From an uncultured bacterium (lineage in GTDB: Bacteria; Bacteroidota; Bacteroidia; CAILMK01): 64,000 nucleotides of DNA. Where the stretch lies: the NCBI GenBank assembly GCA_903829945.1, contig CAIKRV010000044.1, forward strand, positions 21,370-85,369, read 5' to 3'. Shown here one piece after another: positions 10,089-19,500 of the stretch. The position numbers were made by a program, and so were the translations under genes. The notes under the pieces are model-generated. The model saw nothing but the letters and a program-made list of their open reading frames with translations, was not told the DNA's origin and searched no databases. The first letter of the stretch is position 1. Every line of letters begins with the position of its first letter.

Positions 10089-10253
10089 ATGAGGTTGAAA
10101 AGCGTCTACAAATATGAATTCCGAAAATCCTTGGAATGCCCTAACCTAGATATGAAACTTTTGGAAAAAGTTGAAGAACTGACCCGGTATATGATTGAAT
10201 TGAAACAAGAAAATGAGCAATTAAAATCAGCATTGATAAAACTTAAAAATTAA
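10089..10253 (+). pseudogene. 54-codon ORF resembling the coiled-coil C-terminus of phage-tail-fiber-like/chaperone-domain proteins; possible gene remnant
   Basis: Translated by hand: MRLKSVYKYEFRKSLECPNLDMKLLEKVEELTRYMIELKQENEQLKSALIKLKN*. Shorter than the ORF-track cutoff. Confidence 0.4.
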
Positions 10254-10257
10254 AAGA

Positions 10258-11484
10258 ATGTTGAAGTATTTTGTTAGTATTCTAGTGTTATCATTATTTG
10301 CAAATTCTGCATATGCGCAGTACATTCGTTACAATGAAACATTATTTGGCAATTATGTGCCTTCGCCTCCTTACAGAGTAGGTCATATATACGATGTGGA
10401 CAGTTTTGGCAATAGAATTAAACATGATGATTCTCTTGAGATTTTTGAATGGGATTCTAATGGCAGTAATATTCAATGGGAAAATGCTGCTGGATATAAT
10501 CCTAAAATTTATGATTATTCATACTTTCAAATAAGGTACGAAACGAATAACCTTATAGTATTATCTAAATTTATTAGGGTTGCAAAATATGTTGCTGGCC
10601 TTTTTAATCCTGCAAATTTGTGGGATAGTGTGCATATTTACTATACCTACGATTCAAGCACGGGTAATTATTTACTTAAAAATAAATACACTCAATTACT
10701 CAATAAAAAAGGAAAGGTTTTTAATTCTGAGAATATAAATTATTATTTTGATGGGAATGGAAGTGATACGCTTATTATTTATCAAAGGTGGGATGCTGTC
10801 AATAGCGCTTGGAAGGACTCTGCTAAATCCATCGCTAAATTTATACCATCTATGGGAATTCCGCAATGGTATTACCATTGGATTTATGCTAATAATAAGT
10901 GGATGCTCCATACCGTAGATAGCATGTTATATGATAGCGCCTCCAATCCTAAGGCTATATTCACCCAAGTAAATCATAATGGTAATTTAGTAGATTCGAG
11001 CAGAAGATTTATGCATAGACTAGATGCACATACACTTGAAAATGTACACTGGATTTGGATTGATTCAGCGTGGATCAAGGATACGATTGCGATTTTTTAT
11101 ACTAATTATAATGGTATTGCAACTAAATTATTCAAATTTTATGATCCTAAAACACAAATTGCAGTTAAAGCAATCAAGTGTAATTATGCTAATCCGGATC
11201 TTACAGGCCTAAAGCAAGATATAAATAATTCTGCAAACTTTCAAATTTATCCCAATCCTACTCTGGGAACTATGAATATAGACTATACCCTTGATGCTGC
11301 TCAAGAAGTATTAATTAATATTTATAATTTGATGGGAAAAGAAGTTCGGCATATAGAATACAGTATACAAGATGGCGGAAAGCATCATGCGCAAATTGAT
11401 TTGACCGAGTTACCGGAAGGAATATATTTTATAAAATTTCAATGCAAAGAAACACAGAATATTCAAACCTTAATTAAGCAATGA
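10258..11484 (+). CDS. T9SS type A sorting domain-containing secreted protein
   Basis: Signal peptide; C-terminal FQIYPNPTLGTMNIDY...VLINIYNLMGKEVR...LPEGIYFIKF sorting domain. Confidence 0.85.
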   Translation: MLKYFVSILVLSLFANSAYAQYIRYNETLFGNYVPSPPYRVGHIYDVDSFGNRIKHDDSLEIFEWDSNGSNIQWENAAGYNPKIYDYSYFQIRYETNNLIVLSKFIRVAKYVAGLFNPANLWDSVHIYYTYDSSTGNYLLKNKYTQLLNKKGKVFNSENINYYFDGNGSDTLIIYQRWDAVNSAWKDSAKSIAKFIPSMGIPQWYYHWIYANNKWMLHTVDSMLYDSASNPKAIFTQVNHNGNLVDSSRRFMHRLDAHTLENVHWIWIDSAWIKDTIAIFYTNYNGIATKLFKFYDPKTQIAVKAIKCNYANPDLTGLKQDINNSANFQIYPNPTLGTMNIDYTLDAAQEVLINIYNLMGKEVRHIEYSIQDGGKHHAQIDLTELPEGIYFIKFQCKETQNIQTLIKQ

Positions 11485-11933
11485 AAATCATTTGTAAATT
11501 TATAATCTTCTTATTTGCGTTCAGTTATCTTATTTCTTGTAGTCCTAAAGAAAAACCACCCGTATACGGTTGTACCGATCCAAATAGTTATTATTATAAT
11601 CCTTATGCAAATGTAAATGACGGTAGTTGTAGATACGTAGGCGAAATATCCTTATATAGAAAATCTACGGGGGCTAATAATGATTCAATTGAATTTTGGT
11701 TAGATACCATCAATGGTAAAGGATTAAAATTACAAGGCGCCTTTCAATATAATGAACTCCCGACCAAGCCACAATCATGTACCGACATAAACACTTTGAA
11801 TATTGAAATACCTATTGGCACATGGATCTATCAACTTAGAAAAAAAAGTGTAGGAAGTCCAACTACAAATTTGACACCTGTAACCACCGTAAAAAGTTAT
11901 AACAAACTTTGTGATACCTTAGGCCTAAATTAA
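11481..11933 (+). CDS. Lipoprotein
   Basis: Lipobox FSYLISCSPKEK; overlaps the upstream stop. Confidence 0.6.
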   Translation: MKIICKFIIFLFAFSYLISCSPKEKPPVYGCTDPNSYYYNPYANVNDGSCRYVGEISLYRKSTGANNDSIEFWLDTINGKGLKLQGAFQYNELPTKPQSCTDINTLNIEIPIGTWIYQLRKKSVGSPTTNLTPVTTVKSYNKLCDTLGLN

Positions 11934-12291
11934 ATATCTAATATTAACTCGCTCGCGAGTATAAAATCAGAAGTCCATGACCACCCTCAGTTGCAAAGCA
12001 GCAAGAAATCATGGGGGCGATCCATTTCACAAATTATTATCAAGCGAATTTAGACCACCGCGCAGTGGATAATTTCTAACCTTCAAGGTAAGCATTATTT
12101 TTTTATTCACTTTATTCAAATTCGGTGCCGACCATTCAGCAGGAAGAATTTTTATATTATGTAATTTTGTCGACTGATTTTAAACATAATTGATTTCATC
12201 TAAAATTTAAAAATGGTCATCAGGGCAATAATAATCTCTAATTGAATTATTTTGAATTGATTCTCGTTATAATGCTGCAACATAAAAAATC

Positions 12292-13395
12292 ATGTCTAAG
12301 AAAGGAAGAGTTTTAGTAGCAATGAGTGGCGGCATTGATAGTACCGTGGCCGCAATAATGCTCAAGGATCAAGGTTATGAGGTAATTGGCATAACCATGA
12401 AAACCTGGGACTACCAAACTTCAGGGGGTAATTCCAAGGAAACCGGTTGCTGCTCCTTGGATTCCATCAACGATGCCCGTGCCATTGCCTTAGAGCATGG
12501 CATTCATCATTTTATTCTAGACATCCGCGATGAATTCGGAGATCTGGTGATTGACAATTTTGTGGATGAATACATCGCAGGTCGCACCCCTAATCCTTGT
12601 GTATTATGTAATACCCACATAAAATGGAAGGCTTTGCTCAAGCGCGCCGATAAATTGGATTGCGAATTTATCGCTACCGGCCATTATGCCCAATCTCGCT
12701 TCGAAGATGGACGACATATTATTTCTAAAGGCCTCGATAATACCAAAGATCAAAGCTATGTTTTATGGGGCTTGGATAAAGCCAGCCTGGCCCGAACGCT
12801 ATTGCCTTTAGGCGCCTTCCATAAAAAGGACATTAAACAAATGGCAATTTCCTGGGGATATAATGATTTGGCCGCTAAGAGCGAATCCTACGAGATTTGT
12901 TTTATTCCCGACAATGATTATCGCTCCTTCCTTAAACGCAAAGTAGCGGGCCTGGAAGAGCGCGTAGCGGGCGGTAATTTTGTAATGAGTGATGGCAGCG
13001 TGGTCGGAAAGCATAGAGGCTACCCTTTTTATACCGTTGGCCAACGCAAGGGTTTAGAAATAGCCTTAGGCCGTCCCGTTTTTGTAGTAGATATTGACCC
13101 GATAACGAATACGGTCTATTTAGGTGAAGAAGAAGAACTACAAAGACGCAGCATGTTGGTAAAGGCTTTAAACCTACAGAAATACGATATTATCCCGGAA
13201 GGTCTGGAAGTATTGACCAAGGTTAGATACAAGGACCCCGGTGCCATGAGTACCTTGCATAACCCGGAGGAAGGCACCATTAAAACTACTTTTTATCATG
13301 GGGTGAGCGCCATCGCTCCCGGACAGTCTGCCGTATTTTACGAAGGCGAAGATGTCGTTGGCGGTGGTCATATTTATAAAAGTTTTGTGGAGTAA
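12292..13395 (+). CDS. mnmA: tRNA-specific 2-thiouridylase MnmA
   Basis: AMSGGIDSTVAA PP-loop, TPNPCVLCN, SYEICFIPD, TVGQRKGL. Confidence 0.97.
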   Translation: MSKKGRVLVAMSGGIDSTVAAIMLKDQGYEVIGITMKTWDYQTSGGNSKETGCCSLDSINDARAIALEHGIHHFILDIRDEFGDLVIDNFVDEYIAGRTPNPCVLCNTHIKWKALLKRADKLDCEFIATGHYAQSRFEDGRHIISKGLDNTKDQSYVLWGLDKASLARTLLPLGAFHKKDIKQMAISWGYNDLAAKSESYEICFIPDNDYRSFLKRKVAGLEERVAGGNFVMSDGSVVGKHRGYPFYTVGQRKGLEIALGRPVFVVDIDPITNTVYLGEEEELQRRSMLVKALNLQKYDIIPEGLEVLTKVRYKDPGAMSTLHNPEEGTIKTTFYHGVSAIAPGQSAVFYEGEDVVGGGHIYKSFVE

Positions 13396-13414
13396 TACTA
13401 AAAACCTGCTGCTT

Positions 13415-13882
13415 ATGAATGATAAAATCGCAAAATATGAATTGCTGCTGAAGCAAATGGCGGAGTTTAATGATTTGGAAATTCCCAACAGCGGAAAAAT
13501 ATGCTCCATTTTATCCCTACTCAAAGATAGCTTGGATTTGTTTTGGATAGGTTTATACATGAAAACCAATGAAAACACCCTCGGCCTGGGCATTTATCAA
13601 GGACTCCCAGCCTGCACCCTCATCCCTTATGGGAAAGGCGTTTGCGGTACCGCTGCCGCCACTGCTCAGGTGCAAATCGTTGACGACGTAACTACCTTCC
13701 CCGGCTATATTGCCTGCCATGCCGAGGCTGCATCCGAAATTGTACTCCCCGGCTTTAAACAGGGTAATGTGTCTTTTGTATTGGACGTAGATAGCAAAGA
13801 AATTGCTGCATTTAATAATACGGATGCCCTTTATTTGGGCAAAGTGGTCAATATACTTGAAACCTTACTCCTAGAACCTTGA
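13415..13882 (+). CDS. GAF-domain protein, probable free methionine-(R)-sulfoxide reductase
   Basis: LGIYQGLPACTLIPYGKGVCGTAAAT...FPGYIACHAEAASEIVLPG retains the three fRMsr cysteines. ATG at 13415 preferred. Confidence 0.85.
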   Translation: MNDKIAKYELLLKQMAEFNDLEIPNSGKICSILSLLKDSLDLFWIGLYMKTNENTLGLGIYQGLPACTLIPYGKGVCGTAAATAQVQIVDDVTTFPGYIACHAEAASEIVLPGFKQGNVSFVLDVDSKEIAAFNNTDALYLGKVVNILETLLLEP

Positions 13883-13897
13883 TTATTAAAAAGTAGT

Positions 13898-14497
13898 ATG
13901 AGTAAGGAAAAAAATATTCTCGGTCTGCAATTGCCCACCGATCCTCGCTGGGCAGACTTGGCACAAATCAGCATTGAAGCCATTCTAACTGATCATGCTT
14001 ATTGCGAACAAAAAGCAGCATCTAACTGTATATCAATCATTACACAATTTCCCAATTTTCCAAACATTGTTGAAAAGTTAAGTCCTTTAGTTACAGAGGA
14101 ATGGGGGCATTTTAGAATGGTTGTCCGCGAATTAAAACGCCGAAAACTTAGTTTGGGATTACAGCGCAAGGATGCTTATGTCAATGAAATACGAAAGATT
14201 ATAAAATCAGGCATCGGTCGTAAAGAATTATTAGTAGAAAAATTATTATTCTCTGCCTTAATTGAAGCCAGAAGTTGCGAACGATTTAAATTGCTCTCTG
14301 AAAAGATTGCAGACAAAGATTTAAAACGATTTTACCATGATTTAATGGTTGCAGAAGCAGCTCATTATCGATTATTTATAGACTTAGCTAATGCTGTAAT
14401 GGACGAGGCAATCGTTCATCAGCGTTGGAAAGAATTTCTTGCCGCTGAAGCGGAAATCATGAAAACCTTGGAAATCCGCGGAGATCGGATCCATTAA
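13898..14497 (+). CDS. miaE: tRNA-(ms2io6A)-hydroxylase MiaE-like
   Basis: DPRWADLAQISIEAILTDHAYCEQKAAS...EEWGHFRMV...EARSCERF...AEAAHYRLF ferritin-like diiron ligands. Confidence 0.9.
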   Translation: MSKEKNILGLQLPTDPRWADLAQISIEAILTDHAYCEQKAASNCISIITQFPNFPNIVEKLSPLVTEEWGHFRMVVRELKRRKLSLGLQRKDAYVNEIRKIIKSGIGRKELLVEKLLFSALIEARSCERFKLLSEKIADKDLKRFYHDLMVAEAAHYRLFIDLANAVMDEAIVHQRWKEFLAAEAEIMKTLEIRGDRIH

Positions 14498-14889
14498 TTA
14501 AAACAGGCGATGATTTTGGCAGCGGTAGCTGCCAAACCTTGCTGCGTAGCAGCAAGCTTGGGACGCTCAAAGTTAATATCACCTACGTGTTGTAAAGGAA
14601 TCAGGTGAATATGTGCATGAGGCACTTCCAAACCAATAACCGCCATTCCAACCTTTTTGCACGGAATCGCTTTTTCTAGTGCTTTGGATACATTTTTTGC
14701 AAATAAAAATAGTCCTGAATACAGGTCATCCTCAAGATTAAAAATATAGTCAATTTCTTGCTTAGGAATCACTAAGACATGGCCCTCTGCCAATGGGGTA
14801 ATATCTAAAAAAGCTAAAAAATGATCGTTTTCAGCAATTTTATGACAAGGAATTTCACCGTTTACAATTTTACTAAATATGGATGCCAT
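14494..14889 (-). CDS. HIT family protein
   Basis: FSKIVNGEIPCHKIAEND...VPHAHIHLIP histidine triad. Confidence 0.93.
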   Translation of the reverse strand: MASIFSKIVNGEIPCHKIAENDHFLAFLDITPLAEGHVLVIPKQEIDYIFNLEDDLYSGLFLFAKNVSKALEKAIPCKKVGMAVIGLEVPHAHIHLIPLQHVGDINFERPKLAATQQGLAATAAKIIACFN

Positions 14890-14905
14890 AAAACTTAACT
14901 ATTAA

Positions 14906-15382
14906 TTACTCTCTGGTGATTTTTAAAACTTCAAGTTTCAAAACCCCGGCAGGAACATTAACTTCAATAGTATCACCAATTTTTTTCCCTAATAAGCCTT
15001 GGCCAATCGGACTCTTTACAGATATTTTGCCTTCCTTCAAACTGGCCTCAGTTTCAGATACGATTTTGTATTTCACGTCCTTTTTGGTATTGTGATTTTT
15101 TACATAAACCGTTGATAGTATCATTACTTTACTGGTATCTACATTGCTTTCATCAATAATACGAGAATTAGCAATGGTATTTTCTAATTTAGCAATTTTA
15201 GCTTCCAAATGACCTTGAGCATCTTTGGCTGCATCGTATTCAGCATTTTCACTCAAGTCACCCTTATCTCTGGCTTCTTGGATGGCTTTGGCAATATCAG
15301 CCCTTCCCTTAGTTTTTAGGTTTCTTAACTCATCATTAAGCTTATCTAATCCTTCTTTTGTAAAGTAAAATACTTCTGCCAT
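14906..15382 (-). CDS. greA: Transcription elongation factor GreA
   Basis: GDLSENAEYDAAKDAQ and SPIGQGLLGKKIGD motifs. Confidence 0.96.
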   Translation of the reverse strand: MAEVFYFTKEGLDKLNDELRNLKTKGRADIAKAIQEARDKGDLSENAEYDAAKDAQGHLEAKIAKLENTIANSRIIDESNVDTSKVMILSTVYVKNHNTKKDVKYKIVSETEASLKEGKISVKSPIGQGLLGKKIGDTIEVNVPAGVLKLEVLKITRE

Positions 15383-15394
15383 AGTTTATCAATT

Positions 15395-15431
15395 AAAAAA
15401 CTCAACGTCCCCACTAGGGAGACGTTGAGTA
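15395..15431 (-). terminator. Rho-independent terminator downstream of the PorV-like gene
   Basis: Minus strand: ACTCAACGTCTCCCTAGTGGGGACGTTGAGTTTTTT. Confidence 0.75.
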
Positions 15432-15463
15432 AATTTATATACAAATATAGGAATTGTTTTGGA

Positions 15464-16519
15464 TTATAGCGTCAGCTTTAATCCAAAACAATGCGTTCCT
15501 GTAAAGATTGTAGAACGGTATGAATAATCAATTCCGAAACGTTTTGCTTTATTTTTACCAAAAGGTAAATCTACACTGGCACCAGCCGATGGACCAAGAC
15601 CGGTTTTTGTACGCAAATCAGAACTAAATATATCCTGCTCGTAATTAAATCCGCCTCTTAGCATCAGGTATCCTTTATAACTGTATTGCAAGCCGATAAT
15701 TTCTTGGTCCTTATCAAATGCATTTGACATAAATGAACCCGCAATGGTTAATTTATGCGTAGAACCGGAATCAAAATATAAATCATAAGATACACCAATA
15801 TTTAACATGGAAGGCAATTCAAATTCATTACTTCTACTTTCTAAGGTCATAGAATAAGGAGAACCATCAATTACCCCACGCGTGGATAAGCCCCCACCGG
15901 AATAAGACATCGCAGGACCGATATTTCTAAGGGAAACACCAATTTTAATTTTATCTTTATCCCCGGCAAAATACTGAATACCGGCATCCATAGATACTCC
16001 TGTAGCGCTTACAGAAACTATTCCTTCGCTAACGGCACGGAACAATACCCCAGCACGTATAGCATTGGAAAATTTATGCGCATAGCCTACCCCAATATTT
16101 ACCATAGAAATATTATAGGTTCCTTGTACAGGTTCAGGACTATTAACGGTAGTAATTGGTATATCACCAAAATCCCAGGAGATAATGCTTACGCCAATGG
16201 CATCATCCTTATCTTCACCCAGGGTTTGTGCAAAACCAAAGGCATTAATATTAACACCAACCGTAGAATTACCCAACCAATTGGTACGTGCCGCCAGAAA
16301 TTCTGTTTGATGAATATCTGCTAAACCTGCCACATTGAATTGCATACACTCTACACCATTGATGCCGGCAATATCTACTCCACCCCATCCGGAGCTTCTG
16401 GCCCATGGATTAACTACTAGTTGTTCAGCACCGGCCTGACCTACACGATCAGGATTGCCCGCCATTACTGACTGTGAAAGTGCTAAACCTAATATTACGC
16501 CTACTATTTTTTTGATCAT
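15464..16519 (-). CDS. PorV/PorQ family outer-membrane protein
   Basis: Signal peptide; NPWARSSGWGG...FNVAGLAD...; repeated barrel strands; NIGVSY; C-terminal aromatic strand. Confidence 0.75.
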   Translation of the reverse strand: MIKKIVGVILGLALSQSVMAGNPDRVGQAGAEQLVVNPWARSSGWGGVDIAGINGVECMQFNVAGLADIHQTEFLAARTNWLGNSTVGVNINAFGFAQTLGEDKDDAIGVSIISWDFGDIPITTVNSPEPVQGTYNISMVNIGVGYAHKFSNAIRAGVLFRAVSEGIVSVSATGVSMDAGIQYFAGDKDKIKIGVSLRNIGPAMSYSGGGLSTRGVIDGSPYSMTLESRSNEFELPSMLNIGVSYDLYFDSGSTHKLTIAGSFMSNAFDKDQEIIGLQYSYKGYLMLRGGFNYEQDIFSSDLRTKTGLGPSAGASVDLPFGKNKAKRFGIDYSYRSTIFTGTHCFGLKLTL

Positions 16520-16554
16520 CTTACTTGTTTTTCTAAGTTGATAATTAGTTTTTT

Positions 16555-19500
16555 TTAGAATGTGTCAAGGTCAATTGGTCTCATTACACCAAACCATTTG
16601 ATGACTCTTTCTCCCAAATTGCCTGCTTTAATATGAATTAAATATACCCCACTGGCAATTGGTACACCTGCATTATTTTTCAAATCCCAATCCAAGAATG
16701 TGGAATGAATCTCACTAATCGGTTGGTCAACATTATATCTGCGAACCAAAGCGCCATTGACTGTATAAATATCAATGGTGCATTTGCTTGGCAAGTTGGT
16801 AATTCGAACCCTATTGTCCAACTGTGATGTTTCATACCCTGAGTATGCATAGTATGGATTAGGAACAATATTCACTTCTTTCAATGCCTTTTGTCCAAGC
16901 GCTACCGTCTCGGTAGGGGTCAAAGAACTTGTATTAAAGCTATATAGAGGTAAATTATTATTTTGTGGTGTTCCGCTGGCATTCGGATAAGTGGCATAAG
17001 GAGTAGTTACTCTTAAGCGTAATCTTGCATCAGATGGTATTATACCATCTTGAACACTATTTAACTTACCTGCCGCAGTTAATGCCGGTGGCATTACCCA
17101 CATTACATCGCCGAATACATGAGCCAACATGGTATTACGTGCAAATGAATTATCAGTTAGCATCGCTAAATAAGTTTTACAACTATCATAGGCAATGCCT
17201 CTTTCCTTGGCAAAACGTGGATATTTATCACGGAAAGCTTTGGTCATGGCTACTTTAGACCATGGGTTTCTGGAACTCATTACATAAATCCAATGCTTAC
17301 CGGCCCAAGTATAACCATTGACATAATCAAAATAACCTGCCGCCGGATTCAAATAGCCATACTGCCAATTGTTATTGGTAGGATTCCAAAGCATATCATT
17401 ACCGTTATCCTTTTGATTGTGAGAATCCTCACCAAACATAATATTTAAACGTTCGCCGGTTTCAATATTTACCGCATAGCCTGGGAACCAACTGGTACCC
17501 ACTTCAGGGTTAGCCCCCGGATTATAAATTGGACCATTGGCACCATCCACAAACGGATTAGTATGCTTACGAACATCAAATTTCTTAGCACCACCCTCAT
17601 TCTTATTGGTAAGGTTCGGATCTGTGCTGGTTTCTCCTTCTTCAATAACCACACATTTGGTCCATTTGCTCTTATCGGCAGTAAATACCAAATCAATGCT
17701 ATTGGTGATATTGATTCGCTGATTTTCAAAATCTACTTGATCCGGAATTGGACCCAAAGTATATTCATAAACCCCTGAAGGATCTTTAAAGTACTCTGAA
17801 CGTGCCGCCAAGGCACCAGGCGCTACTACACCGGCCAAAGATGCTTCAAATGCTTGGCGTGGATCTACCCAGTTATCATAAGCATATTTATGAACAATGG
17901 ATTGAGTATAAGTTTGATTATAGGTAGAGTCAATAAATAAAGTATCACCTGCACTTACCAAAATGGTTTGTACACCAGAAACATTATTATAAACTGTATC
18001 CCATTTATTAGCAAAGAGTCTAACTAAAAACTTAGGGGTATGATTGGTATCTGTCACTAAATCTAAAGTTCTTCCGGTGGATTTTCCATAATACATGGTA
18101 AGTTCTCCGTTAGCGGTATGCAATACATAAACATTAGTTTTAGCAACGAAAGTAAATAAATTCTTAGTTACTGTTTTAGTCGAAGTTACTTTTTCAGTAT
18201 AGGCGCCGGCATCCTGTGGAGAAGAATGTGAATTGGTCGGATCCGGTGAAATTTCTACATCATCATATTTAGGATCCATAACGCCGCCCCCTTGAGCATC
18301 TTTATGGGTACCGGAACGAATCCAGTTATACGGATTGATTGGAGCTGCAGTTCCGGATTGTTCGCCATCGTAAATACCGGTCAACCAATAATTTGACGGA
18401 TCATTGAAAGTAATTGTTGCTGAAATAAAACCATTGGTCAATCGAGTTGAACTATCCAACACCGCACCCGGTGCTTCTGTATAAAATTTACTTGGATCCA
18501 CATAATATGGTTTCTTAGGATTAACATCAAACTTACCACTTAATGGCTGTGCAATAGAAACAACTAATCCTAATTTCGATACCACTTGGTCATGGAAAAT
18601 ACTGATGCTATCCTGAGAATAGGCAATAGTATCATTTTTTGTGGTATTGGCATTGTATTGTGTAATGACCCAACGGGTACGCGCCGGATTAGGCTCGTAA
18701 AAGTTTTTAGTAATATAAGGTGTATCATTGGTGGTAGTACCAATTGAATCATATATTCTCAATTGGAAATCTCCTCCTTTTACCAAAAGCGGATCATATA
18801 CGCGAATATTTACCGGACCGGCACCTATGGCATATAATGGCTGATCAATAGAGTTCTTATTTTTAGAGAATAATTCAGCTTCAGAACTTGGATCCAAATC
18901 CAAGAAATTACCGCCATTACCTACTCCTTCTATTCTTCTGATCGGAACTTGGGTACCAAAATCAGCATTCAGAGAATTACCTCCGAATAATGGATCGGAG
19001 CTATGCGGCATCGCAATAATGGAAGGAGAGCCGTTTACTTGTGCCGGACGTCCTGCCAAGAAATAAGTATTCTTATCGTTTGGATTGGCATTATAACCAT
19101 AGGCCATCACCATGTAATAGTAATAATTATTATTTATTAACTTATCATCACCGGTGGCAAAAAGGTCTTTCACTATTTCATAAGTATGAGTTACCCCTTG
19201 ATTGGATCTGGTAACCATAATTTTTGGTACCGTTGATTTCAAGGTTGGGTCAAATACATTATTGATAATATTAATAGGAACATTATTTCCTTTAATATCA
19301 GATTGCGCAATTAATCTTGCTTTACTGATATCTCCTAAGTCACCTGCAGAAACAGATGAATTTGCTAATTGATAAATTAAATAACCTTCAAACCTGAAAG
19401 TATCCTTTTTACCAAAGGTTAAAATATTCTTTTCTGTAGTATTGATAGAACCGTTTTGGTCTATAAATGAAAGGACTACTTTATTTTTAAGTTCAGTAAC

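Noticed and set aside
11934-12291. Suspected insertion-sequence remnant between the lipoprotein and mnmA
   Set aside because: Some GC-richer words and a CTCGCGAG palindrome, but no transposase fragment or terminal inverted repeats could be identified.
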